The position numbers were made by a program, and so were the translations under genes. From Williamsia muralis NBRC 105860 (GTDB lineage: Bacteria; Actinomycetota; Actinomycetes; Mycobacteriales; Mycobacteriaceae), in contig NZ_BDAP01000004.1 in the NCBI RefSeq assembly GCF_001598915.1, forward strand, positions 372,001 through 436,000: 64,000 nucleotides of DNA, given 5' to 3'. Positions 53,360-61,495 of this stretch are shown in pieces. Below the pieces are notes generated by a model. It saw nothing but the letters and a program-made list of their open reading frames with translations. It searched no databases and was not told the DNA's origin. Numbering within the stretch: the stretch's first letter is position 1; each line of letters begins with the position of its first letter.

Positions 53360-54579
53360 CATCGATCGACGATCCGGCGACAGCGGCCGGACGCGTCGAA
53401 CGACCTCTGAGATCGCTCGCCGGCACCGTCTACCTGCCGGCGACGGCCTACGGGATCGGGCAGGGGGCGGCCGCGCCGGTGATGGTGCTGTCCGCCCTCG
53501 AGCTCGGCGCATCCGCAGCTCTGGCCGGCCTCACCGTGGCGATCATCGGACTCGGCCAGGTCGTCGGTGACACGTGTTCCGGGCAGATCGTCGCCAAGAT
53601 CGGTGAGCGGCGCTCGATCATCGTGGCCAGTCTGCTTGCGGCGTCGGGTGCGCTGGCGTGCCTTCTCGCACCAGCGGTATGGACGTTGTGCCTGGGCATC
53701 TTTGCGGTCGGACTGGCCAATGCGGTGTGGGGCCTCGCGCGGCAGAACTACCTGTCACTGGCCGTTCCGTTCGCCTGGCGGGCGCGGGCGATGTCGCTGT
53801 TCGGCGGCGCGATGCGGCTCGGCTTCTTTGTCGGACCGCTCCTCGGTGCCGGCGCCATCGTCGTGTTCGGTACCCGCGGCGGATTCCTGGTGCAGCTGAC
53901 AGCGATTGTGGTCGCCGGGTCGATGATGGCCCGGCTCCCCGACCCGCCGGGCGCCGGGCCGATGGTGAAGTCGCACAACATCTCCCAGGTCTTCGCGGAG
54001 CACGGTCGGCTGTTGGCGACCCTCGGCGCGGGGTCGCTGTTGCTCGGCGTGGCACGCAGTGCTCGTGACGCGATCTTGCCGTTGTGGGCCAGCCACATCG
54101 GGTTGTCGCCGGCTGTGGCCAGCCTCCTCTTCGGTGTGGGAGCCGCTGCCGACGTACTGTTCGCCTACCCCGCAGGCCATCTGATGGACCGTTTCGGGCG
54201 CACGTTGGTGGCGGTGCCGTCGATTGTGGTGCTGTCGGTGTCGTACCTGCTGTTGCCCTTCACCACAACACTTTTCACGTTCACTGCGGTCGCGGTGGTG
54301 ATGGGTGTCGGGAACGGCCTCGGCAACGGGGTCATCATGACCATCGGTGCAGACGTCGCACCGAGCACCGGCCGGGCCGAGTTCCTCGCCGCATGGCGTC
54401 TGACCCACGACAGCGGCTTTCTCGTCGGCCCGTTGTCGATCGCGTTGTCCGCGGCCGTGTTCCCATTGTCGGCGGCAGTTTTCGCCGTGGCCGCGCTGTC
54501 GGCCGGGGGCGCAGTGCTGTTGAGCAAGTATGTTCCCGAGTACACGAGCATGAGTTCACCGACCACGAGGAGTACATAG
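53356..54579 (+). CDS. MFS transporter
   Basis: 407 residues; ATG at 53356 overlaps the monooxygenase gene by four bases. About twelve hydrophobic segments are visible. GDTCSGQIVAKIGERRSI is the loop 2-3 motif (G-x-x-x-D/R-x-x-G-R-R) of MFS proteins, and AGHLMDRFGRTLV is its repeat in the second half. It likely exports a product or substrate of the operon, or imports a related one. A drug-efflux-like form is seen, but resistance is not supported by context. Confidence 0.88.
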   Translation: MTSIDDPATAAGRVERPLRSLAGTVYLPATAYGIGQGAAAPVMVLSALELGASAALAGLTVAIIGLGQVVGDTCSGQIVAKIGERRSIIVASLLAASGALACLLAPAVWTLCLGIFAVGLANAVWGLARQNYLSLAVPFAWRARAMSLFGGAMRLGFFVGPLLGAGAIVVFGTRGGFLVQLTAIVVAGSMMARLPDPPGAGPMVKSHNISQVFAEHGRLLATLGAGSLLLGVARSARDAILPLWASHIGLSPAVASLLFGVGAAADVLFAYPAGHLMDRFGRTLVAVPSIVVLSVSYLLLPFTTTLFTFTAVAVVMGVGNGLGNGVIMTIGADVAPSTGRAEFLAAWRLTHDSGFLVGPLSIALSAAVFPLSAAVFAVAALSAGGAVLLSKYVPEYTSMSSPTTRST

Positions 54580-55377
54580 ATGGATCTGGGTCTGACCGGA
54601 AAACGGGCACTGGTGACGGGCGGCAGCAAGGGCATCGGCCTGGCGATCGCTCATGCCCTGGCCGCAGAGGGTGCCGACGTCGTGATCGCCGCCCGCGGGG
54701 TCGAGGCGCTGGAGACCGCCGCCGCCGACATCGCCCAGCAGTCCGGCCGGCGAGCCATCGCGATATCCGTCGATACCGGTGACGACGCGTCGGTGCAGAA
54801 CCTCGTGGCCCGTACGGTCGCGGAGCTGGGCGGCATCGACATCCTGGTCAACTCGGCGGCCACACCGTGGAGCGCCGGCAAGCCGACCGACTTCGCGGCA
54901 ACCACCGATGACGTCGTCCGGCGAGAGGTCGAGATCAAGGTGCTCGGGTACCTGCGCACCGCTCGAGCGGTGGCGCCGTATCTGATCGAGCAGGGCTGGG
55001 GCCGGATCATCAACATCAGCGGTCTCGGTGCGAGACAGGCGAACTCCATCGCCCAGACCATCCGCAACGTGAGCGTCGCGGCGTTGACCAAGAACCTCGC
55101 CGACGAGCTGGGTCCGCACGGCATCAATGTCATGGTTGTCCACCCGGGCCGTACCCGGACACAGCGACTCACCGATCAACTCGCGGAGCGGTCGGCGGAG
55201 TCCGGCGTGGCCGTCGCGGACCTGGAGAACGAACTGGCCACCAACTCGATCCGGCGGATCGTCGACGCATCCGAGGTGGCCGACGTGGTCGCATTCTTGG
55301 CCTCACCGCGCAGTGTCGCGATCACCGGGGACGCCATCGCAGCAGGTGGCGGCGTTCCCGGACCGGTGTACTACTGA
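54580..55377 (+). CDS. SDR-fold protein lacking the catalytic Tyr and Lys
   Basis: 265 residues; GAGGAG precedes the ATG at 54580, which directly follows the MFS stop. The NAD-binding TGGSKGIG and NSAA are normal, as is the Ser in NISGLGAR. At the YxxxK position the sequence reads QTIRN, followed by VSVAALTKNLADELGP, so both the catalytic Tyr and Lys are missing. The C-terminus TGDAIAAGGG is normal. It may bind NAD(P) without SDR chemistry, use other residues, or act as a partner. It is the last gene of the ABC/monooxygenase/MFS operon. Confidence 0.88.
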   Translation: MDLGLTGKRALVTGGSKGIGLAIAHALAAEGADVVIAARGVEALETAAADIAQQSGRRAIAISVDTGDDASVQNLVARTVAELGGIDILVNSAATPWSAGKPTDFAATTDDVVRREVEIKVLGYLRTARAVAPYLIEQGWGRIINISGLGARQANSIAQTIRNVSVAALTKNLADELGPHGINVMVVHPGRTRTQRLTDQLAERSAESGVAVADLENELATNSIRRIVDASEVADVVAFLASPRSVAITGDAIAAGGGVPGPVYY

Positions 55378-55407
55378 GACGTCAGAGCTCTGGGCCACAC
55401 TATCGAG

Positions 55408-55698
55408 GTGATCATCACGTTCGACGCCGAGATCTGGACTGCTCCGGAGATGGGAGCGTGGCACTTCGTCTCGCTGCCCGCGGACTCCGCCGACGAGATT
55501 CGGGCAACCGTGGAACCGGGTCCCGGGTTCGGATCGATCCGGGTCTCCGTCTCGATCGATGAGACCGAGTGGCAGACATCGATCTTTCCGGACTCCAAGC
55601 GTGGCACCTATGTGCTGCCGGTGAAGAAGGCGGTCCGGCGAGCGGTCGGAGCCACCGAAGGTGACGTGGTCATGGTGAAGGTGGAGATCATTCGCTGA
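55408..55698 (+). CDS. DUF1905 protein
   Basis: 96 residues from a GTG at 55408. ITFDAEIWTAPEMGAWHFVSLP and VRRAVGATEGDVVMVKVEI match the small beta-barrel DUF1905 family. It is probably cytosolic. The function is unknown. It lies 30 bp after the SDR gene and may be read through from that operon. A purine-rich ribosome site is not clear before the GTG. Confidence 0.8.
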   Translation: MIITFDAEIWTAPEMGAWHFVSLPADSADEIRATVEPGPGFGSIRVSVSIDETEWQTSIFPDSKRGTYVLPVKKAVRRAVGATEGDVVMVKVEIIR

Positions 55699-55785
55699 AA
55701 GTTCACAATTAGGACCGGATGTGTCCGCGATTGCTGAGAACCTTGTTTCAGCAGCAACCGACAGCCACAACCGGAGGAGCACACC

Positions 55786-56157
55786 ATGGACTGGACACTC
55801 GAACTCGTCATCCTGCCCGTCACCGACGTCGACCGCACCCGCGACTTCTACGAGAAGATCGGATTCAACGTTGACCACGATCACGTCGTGTCGGACGACG
55901 TCCGGTTCGTGCAGATGACGCCTCCCGGTTCAGCGTGCTCCATCGCCTTCGGCAAAGGCCTCACCGAGGCCGAACCAGGTTCTGTCAAAGGCCTGCAGGT
56001 CTGTGTTTCCGACATCAACGAGGCCCAGACCCACCTCCGGTCCGTCGGCATCGAACCCGGTGAGGTCGACGTCCAGGCCTGGGGCCACTTCCTTTCGTTC
56101 GACGATCCCGACGGCAATCACTGGGCCGTCCAGTACCTCCCGTACCGCTACGCCTGA
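55786..56157 (+). CDS. VOC-family (glyoxalase/dioxygenase-like) protein
   Basis: 123 residues; GGAGGAG precedes the ATG at 55786. ELVILPVTDVDRTRDFYEKIGF and DPDGNHWAVQYLPYRY are the usual paired beta-alpha-beta-beta-beta modules of VOC superfamily proteins. Candidate metal ligands are Glu/His residues near the module ends, but the first His is absent, so a metal-free binding role is possible. The function is unknown. It is the last rightward gene before the convergent nuclease-like gene, with a strong hairpin between. Confidence 0.87.
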   Translation: MDWTLELVILPVTDVDRTRDFYEKIGFNVDHDHVVSDDVRFVQMTPPGSACSIAFGKGLTEAEPGSVKGLQVCVSDINEAQTHLRSVGIEPGEVDVQAWGHFLSFDDPDGNHWAVQYLPYRYA

Positions 56158-56195
56158 CCGGCTCCCCGCCGCTGGCTCCGCTCGCCCCAACCGAC

Positions 56196-56262
56196 AAAAA
56201 TCGCGCCGCTTGCCTGCGCGTGCGCCGCTTGCAACAGGCGCACATGCCGGTAGGCGGCGCGA
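56196..56262 (-). terminator. intrinsic terminator, nested stem-loop with U-run
   Basis: Outer arms TCGCGCCGC (56201-56209) and GCGGCGCGA (56254-56262) and inner arms GTGCGCC/GGCGCAC (56220-56226, 56237-56243) pair perfectly. On the minus strand they are followed by TTTTT (56200-56196), ending transcription of the nuclease-like gene. It may also slow transcription from the other side. Confidence 0.7.
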
Positions 56263-56270
56263 ATTCACGG

Positions 56271-57230
56271 TCAGGCGGACGGCATCAGCCCGTGTGCGGT
56301 CAGCGCATCCACCAGGATGCGATGCAGACGCTCCGGGTTCTGAAGATCGCTCCAGTTCCAGCGCACCACAACGACTCCGATGCGATGCAGCCTCTGCTCG
56401 CGCCATTTCTCACGCTCGTAGGCCTGCTCGGTGGTTTCGCCTGGCCGAAGGTAGCGGATGTACTTGGCGTAGCCATCGAACTCTCCCGCGACCAGCCCGC
56501 CCCAGTCGAAGTCGGTGCGGGCCACAAAGGTTCCGTCGCCGGTCAGGAAGGTGTGCTGCAAACGAGGCAGCGGGATGTCGCCGAAACTCAGTATCAGAGC
56601 GCGCGACAGTGACTCCCCGATGCTCTCGGACTTCCCGTCTGCCACTGCGAGCGCCGCGCGAGCGACAGAGATGCCGGTACGGCCGACGCTTCGCCGCAAC
56701 ACCGATTCGAGTTCACCACGGGGCACGCCGGCGTGCAGCGCTCCGTCGAGCACACAGACGGCTTGGAAGAATGTCCCGGACCGCGCGACGTCCACTGCCG
56801 TTCTGGCCCGCGAGGTCACGAGGAACTCGCCGATCGTCGCGACCTCGTCGGTCTCCCATGTCGAGCCGTGCACAACGCATGCCCGACCTCTACGGCGGCC
56901 TCCCCCGATTCGGTTCGCGGTGAAATGCACACGGGAAGAGTCACCATCGAGAACCGGCAATCCGTGCAGGACCGCCGCCGACCAGTGACTGATGGCTTTG
57001 TTCGGTTCACCGTTGTCTGCGGCCGCAAGCACTGTGCGCCGATAGACCTCCGTGTCGCGGACATGGCGATCGAGTTGGTCGAGGTCAGACGTGAACGTAT
57101 AGAACCCCCGATACAGCCGACGTAGCTCCCCCGTTTTGACCCGAGCGGCCAGATGCCGGTCGAGTTCGCCGATCTGCAGTGCATCCCGGCGTCGGACGAG
57201 ATTAGGGTCTTCGATCTTCGATTCGCTCAT
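56271..57230 (-). CDS. AbiEi-type N-terminal / nuclease-like C-terminal protein
   Basis: 319 residues from the ATG at 57230. The first ~60 residues resemble the AbiEi antitoxin winged-helix start (LVRRRDALQIGELDRHLAAR, GFYTFTSDL). The C-terminus has ESIGES (E206), TDFDWGG (D240/D242) and AGEFDGYAKY (E250, D252, K256), a PD-(D/E)XK-like pattern. No AbiEii toxin gene adjoins, so it is an orphan. Related actinobacterial proteins are common and of unknown function. DNA cleavage or regulation is possible (inference). A 18-bp inverted repeat lies upstream. Confidence 0.78.
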   Translation of the reverse strand: MSESKIEDPNLVRRRDALQIGELDRHLAARVKTGELRRLYRGFYTFTSDLDQLDRHVRDTEVYRRTVLAAADNGEPNKAISHWSAAVLHGLPVLDGDSSRVHFTANRIGGGRRRGRACVVHGSTWETDEVATIGEFLVTSRARTAVDVARSGTFFQAVCVLDGALHAGVPRGELESVLRRSVGRTGISVARAALAVADGKSESIGESLSRALILSFGDIPLPRLQHTFLTGDGTFVARTDFDWGGLVAGEFDGYAKYIRYLRPGETTEQAYEREKWREQRLHRIGVVVVRWNWSDLQNPERLHRILVDALTAHGLMPSA

Positions 57231-57322
57231 GCACCGAGATTCGAGTTCGCCACCGACGGCGACCGGACCCGTCCGACCGGTAAACCGGCGCCCTGTGGAT
57301 ACCAATCGCCCTGTGTACAAAA

Positions 57323-57394
57323 CGAATTCGCTCCACCTGCCGTCGAACGCGCCGAGTGCACCTGGAGCAGACGCAAGCAGATGGAGCGAATTCG
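57323..57394. repeat. long inverted repeat (18-bp arms, one mismatch)
   Basis: The arms at 57323-57340 and 57377-57394 pair with one mismatch; the inner part GAATTCGCTCCA/TGGAGCGAATTC is perfect. The loop is 36 bp. It lies 93 bp upstream of the AbiEi-like start and beyond the rpoC terminator. There is no U-run. CGCCCTGTG occurs twice nearby as a direct repeat (57289-57297, 57307-57315). Confidence 0.65.
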
Positions 57395-57410
57395 GGGGCG
57401 GGGCGGGGTG

Positions 57411-57448
57411 ACAACACAAAGCGGGCGCCCTCCGAAGAGGACGCCCGC
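57411..57448 (-). terminator. rpoC: rpoC intrinsic terminator
   Basis: On the minus strand GCGGGCGTCCTC and GAGGGCGCCCGC (57448-57437 and 57432-57421) form a GC-rich stem with one mismatched pair and a 4-base loop, followed by TTTGTGTTGT (57420-57411). It begins 15 bp after the rpoC stop. Confidence 0.85.
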
Positions 57449-57463
57449 CTTTGTTGCGTTTAC

Positions 57464-60400
57464 CTACCGGTAGTCGCTGCTGAAGCCGTAATCGTCCAGC
57501 GGGACAGCCGCACCCGACGGGGCACCGAAGGTGCCGTCCGGGCTGTAGTAGGTGTCGTCGTACGACGGCACCGCGTACGCGGCCGCACGTGCTTCTTCGG
57601 TCGGCTGCACCTGGATGTTCCGGTACCGGTTGATACCGGTTCCGGCCGGGATGAGCTTACCGATGATCACGTTCTCCTTGAGACCGATGAGCTTGTCGCT
57701 ACGGCTGTTGATGGCCGCGTCGGTGAGCACACGAGTGGTCTCCTGGAACGACGCCGCCGACAACCACGACTCGGTCGCGAGCGATGCCTTGGTGATACCC
57801 ATCAGCACCGGACGTCCGGCAGCGGGCTCGCCGCCTTCGGCCACGACACGACGGTTGGCCGCCTCGAACTCGGCGCGCTCGGTGAGCGAACCGGGCAGGA
57901 ACTCGGTGGCACCGGAGTCGATGATCGTCACACGACGCAGCATCTGACGAACGATCGTCTCGATGTGCTTGTCGTGGATCGACACACCCTGGCTCCGGTA
58001 GACCTCCTGGACCTCGTTGACGAGGTGCACCTGCACCTGACGCGGACCCATCACACGCAGCACCTCGTGCGGATCGGCAGCACCTTCCATGAGCTGCTGT
58101 CCCACCTCCACGTGGTCGCCGTCGGCGAGCAGACGCTCGCTGCCGTCGTCGTGCTTGAAGACGCGCAGACGCTGACGCTTCGAGATCTTGTCGTAGACAA
58201 CCTCTTCGGAGCCGTCGTCGGGCGTGATCGTCATCTTGTAGAAGCGATCATCGTCCTCGAGCCGGATACGTCCGGAGACCTCGGCGATCGGGGCCTTGCC
58301 CTTGGGGACACGGGCCTCGAACAGCTCCTGCACACGCGGCAGACCACCGGTGATGTCGTCGCCGACGCCACCCTGGTGGAAGGTACGCATGGTCAGCTGG
58401 GTACCGGGCTCACCGATCGACTGGGCCGCGACGATACCGACGGCCTCGCCGATGTCGACGAGCTTGCCGGTGGCCATCGACCGTCCGTAGCAGGTGGCGC
58501 AGACGCCGGTGCCGGTGCTGCAGGTGAGGACCGAACGGACCTTCACCTGCGAGATGCCGGCCTCGAGCAGGGCTTCGATCGCGGGATCACCGAGATCGTG
58601 GCCGCGCTCGATGATCACGTTGCCGTTCTCATCGACAGCGTCGGTGGCCAACGTACGAGCGAACGTCGACGTCTCGACATGGGCGTCACGGATGAGCGAA
58701 CCGTCGGACTGCTTCTCGGCGATGATCGTGTTGATGCCGCGCTCGGTGCCACAGTCGGTTTCGCGCACGATGACGTCCTGCGACACGTCCACCAGACGAC
58801 GGGTCAGGTAACCCGAGTCGGCGGTACGAAGCGCGGTGTCGGCCAGACCCTTACGAGCACCGTGGGTGTTGATGAAGTACTCGGCCACGGTCAGGCCCTC
58901 GCGGAACGAGGACTTGATCGGGCGCGGGATGAACTCACCCTTCGGGTTGGTCACAAGACCCTTCATGCCCGCGAGCGAGCGAATCTGGGTCATGTTGCCC
59001 GCGGCACCGGACTTCACGATCATCGGGATCGGGTTGTCGTCGGGGTAGTGCGCCTCCATGGCGGCACCGACCTCTTCGGTCGCCTGCTTCCAGATCTCCA
59101 CCAGAGCGTCACGACGCTCTGCGCCGGTGAGCGCACCACGCTGGAACTTGCGCTCCAGGCCGTCGGCCCGCTCCTCGTACTTGTCGAGGATCTGCTTCTT
59201 GTCCGGCGAGACCAGCACGTCGGACATGGCGATGGTGACACCCGAGCGGGTCGCCCAGTAGAAACCGGCGTCCTTGAGCTTGTCGACGGTCTGCGCGACA
59301 ACGATCATCGGGTAGCGCTCGGCCATGTCGTTGATGATCGTGGCCTGACGCTTCTTCGGCATCTGCTCGTTGACGAACGGATAGTCGTTGGGCAGCAGCT
59401 CGTTGAACAGCACCCGGCCCAGCGTGGTGTGGATCTCCCACGGGGTGCCGAACTTCCAGCCCTCGGGGAAACGCTCACGCTCGATGGTGGCCGGCGGACG
59501 CTGATGCGTGAGCCGGACCTTGATCGGTGCCTGCACACTGAGCAGCCCACGATCGACAGCCATCTGAGCCTCGGCCGGTGTGGAGTACACGCCACGCTCG
59601 ATGTCGCCATCGGTCGATGCGGTGTACGCGCCGACCGCTTCTTCCTTGAGCGTGGTCAGGTGGAACAGACCGGTCACCATGTCCAGACGCGGCATGGCCA
59701 GCGGACGACCCGACGCGGGCGACAGGATGTTGTTCGAGGACAGCATCAGGATGCGGGCCTCGGCCTGTGCCTCGGCGCTCAGCGGCAGGTGCACTGCCAT
59801 CTGGTCACCGTCGAAGTCGGCGTTGAACGCCTCACACACCAGCGGGTGCAGCTGGATGGCCTTGCCCTCCACGAGCTGCGGCTCGAACGCCTGGATGCCC
59901 AGACGGTGCAGGGTGGGTGCACGGTTGAGCAGCACCGGGTGTTCGGCGATGACCTCTTCGAGCACGTCCCACACGGCGGGGCGCTGACGCTCCACCATCC
60001 GCTTGGCGGACTTGATGTTCTGTGCCTGATTCAGGTCGACGAGACGCTTCATCACGAACGGCTTGAACAGCTCGAGTGCCATCAGCTTGGGCAGACCACA
60101 CTGATGCAGCTTGAGCTGCGGGCCGACGACGATGACCGAACGGCCCGAGTAGTCGACGCGCTTGCCGAGCAGGTTCTGACGGAAACGACCCTGCTTGCCC
60201 TTGAGCAGATCGCTCAACGACTTCAGCGGGCGGTTACCCGGTCCGGTGACCGGACGGCCACGACGACCGTTGTCGAACAGTGCGTCGACGGACTCCTGCA
60301 GCATCCGCTTCTCGTTGTTGACGATGATCTCGGGGGCACCGAGGTCGATCAGTCGCTTGAGGCGGTTGTTGCGGTTGATCACGCGGCGGTACAGGTCGTT

Positions 60401-61420
60401 CAGGTCGGACGTCGCGAAACGGCCACCGTCGAGCTGGACCATCGGACGGAGCTCCGGCGGGATCACCGGCACGGCGTCGAGAACCATGCCCAGCGGGGAG
60501 TTGCCCGACTGGTGGAACGCCGCGACCACCTTGAGCCGCTTGAGTGCACGGAGCTTCTTCTGCCCCTTGCCATTACGGATCGTGTCGCGCAGGATCTCGG
60601 CCTCGGCCGCGATGTCGAAGTCCTCGAGCAGACGCTTGATGGCCTCGGCACCCATGGCTCCGGTGAAGTACTCGCCGTAGCGATCCTGGAGCTCGCGGTA
60701 GAGCTTCTCGTCGATGATCATCTGCTTGGGAGCGAGCTTGACGAACTTGTCCCAGATCTCTTCGAGATCGTCGAGAGCGCGCTGCGCGGTGTCGCGGATA
60801 CGGCGCATCTCGCGCTCGCCGGCATCCTTCACCTTGCGGCGGGCATCGGCCTTGGCGCCTTCGCGCTCCAGCTCTGCCAGGTCCTCTTCGAGCTTCTTGG
60901 CGCGCTCTTCGAGATCGGCGTCGCGCTGATCGGCAACGCCTTTCTTCTCGACCTCCATCTCGGCCTCGAGAGTGGACTTCTCGTTGTGACGCAGTTCGTC
61001 GTCCACCGCGGTGATGACGTAGGCGGCGAAGTAGATGATCTTCTCGAGATCCTTCGGCGCCAGGTCGAGCAGGTAACCCAACCGGCTCGGCACACCCTTG
61101 AAGTACCAGATGTGGGTGACCGGCGCGGCCAGCTCGATGTGACCCATCCGCTCACGACGCACCTTGGCGCGAGTGACCTCTACGCCGCAGCGCTCACAGA
61201 TGATGCCCTTGAAGCGGACGCGCTTGTACTTACCGCAGTAGCACTCCCAGTCCCGGGTGGGACCGAAGATCTTCTCGCAGAACAGGCCGTCCTTCTCTGG
61301 CTTGAGCGTGCGGTAGTTGATGGTCTCCGGCTTCTTCACCTCACCGAAGGACCAGTTGTGGATGTCGTCGGCGGTGGCCAGACCGATCTTGAGTTCATCG
61401 AAAAAGTTGACGTCGAGCAC
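57464..61420 (-). CDS. rpoC: RNA polymerase beta' subunit
   Basis: 1318 residues, the actinobacterial length. The N-terminal zinc ribbon uses C60, C62, C75 and C78 (CYCG, CERC). [12 protein letters not shown] at about residue 535 holds the three catalytic Mg-binding Asp. [13 protein letters not shown] forms the second zinc site, and the C-terminus ends with [12 protein letters not shown]. The ~80-residue charged insert near residue 150 ([19 protein letters not shown]) is the typical actinobacterial insertion. It is cotranscribed after rpoB with a 75-bp gap. Confidence 0.98.
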   Translation of the reverse strand: MLDVNFFDELKIGLATADDIHNWSFGEVKKPETINYRTLKPEKDGLFCEKIFGPTRDWECYCGKYKRVRFKGIICERCGVEVTRAKVRRERMGHIELAAPVTHIWYFKGVPSRLGYLLDLAPKDLEKIIYFAAYVITAVDDELRHNEKSTLEAEMEVEKKGVADQRDADLEERAKKLEEDLAELEREGAKADARRKVKDAGEREMRRIRDTAQRALDDLEEIWDKFVKLAPKQMIIDEKLYRELQDRYGEYFTGAMGAEAIKRLLEDFDIAAEAEILRDTIRNGKGQKKLRALKRLKVVAAFHQSGNSPLGMVLDAVPVIPPELRPMVQLDGGRFATSDLNDLYRRVINRNNRLKRLIDLGAPEIIVNNEKRMLQESVDALFDNGRRGRPVTGPGNRPLKSLSDLLKGKQGRFRQNLLGKRVDYSGRSVIVVGPQLKLHQCGLPKLMALELFKPFVMKRLVDLNQAQNIKSAKRMVERQRPAVWDVLEEVIAEHPVLLNRAPTLHRLGIQAFEPQLVEGKAIQLHPLVCEAFNADFDGDQMAVHLPLSAEAQAEARILMLSSNNILSPASGRPLAMPRLDMVTGLFHLTTLKEEAVGAYTASTDGDIERGVYSTPAEAQMAVDRGLLSVQAPIKVRLTHQRPPATIERERFPEGWKFGTPWEIHTTLGRVLFNELLPNDYPFVNEQMPKKRQATIINDMAERYPMIVVAQTVDKLKDAGFYWATRSGVTIAMSDVLVSPDKKQILDKYEERADGLERKFQRGALTGAERRDALVEIWKQATEEVGAAMEAHYPDDNPIPMIVKSGAAGNMTQIRSLAGMKGLVTNPKGEFIPRPIKSSFREGLTVAEYFINTHGARKGLADTALRTADSGYLTRRLVDVSQDVIVRETDCGTERGINTIIAEKQSDGSLIRDAHVETSTFARTLATDAVDENGNVIIERGHDLGDPAIEALLEAGISQVKVRSVLTCSTGTGVCATCYGRSMATGKLVDIGEAVGIVAAQSIGEPGTQLTMRTFHQGGVGDDITGGLPRVQELFEARVPKGKAPIAEVSGRIRLEDDDRFYKMTITPDDGSEEVVYDKISKRQRLRVFKHDDGSERLLADGDHVEVGQQLMEGAADPHEVLRVMGPRQVQVHLVNEVQEVYRSQGVSIHDKHIETIVRQMLRRVTIIDSGATEFLPGSLTERAEFEAANRRVVAEGGEPAAGRPVLMGITKASLATESWLSAASFQETTRVLTDAAINSRSDKLIGLKENVIIGKLIPAGTGINRYRNIQVQPTEEARAAAYAVPSYDDTYYSPDGTFGAPSGAAVPLDDYGFSSDYR

Positions 61421-61474
61421 TATTTACCTTTCAGTTGCTCAGTCAGTAAATCTGGACGATCAGTTGGCGAGCCG

Positions 61475-61495
61475 CCTGACCGCTTGCGGGTCAGG
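61475..61495 (-). other. stem-loop between rpoB and rpoC
   Basis: CCTGACC (61475-61481) and GGTCAGG (61489-61495) are perfect 7-bp arms with a 7-base loop just after the rpoB stop. There is no U-run, so it may be a processing or stability element. Confidence 0.5.
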
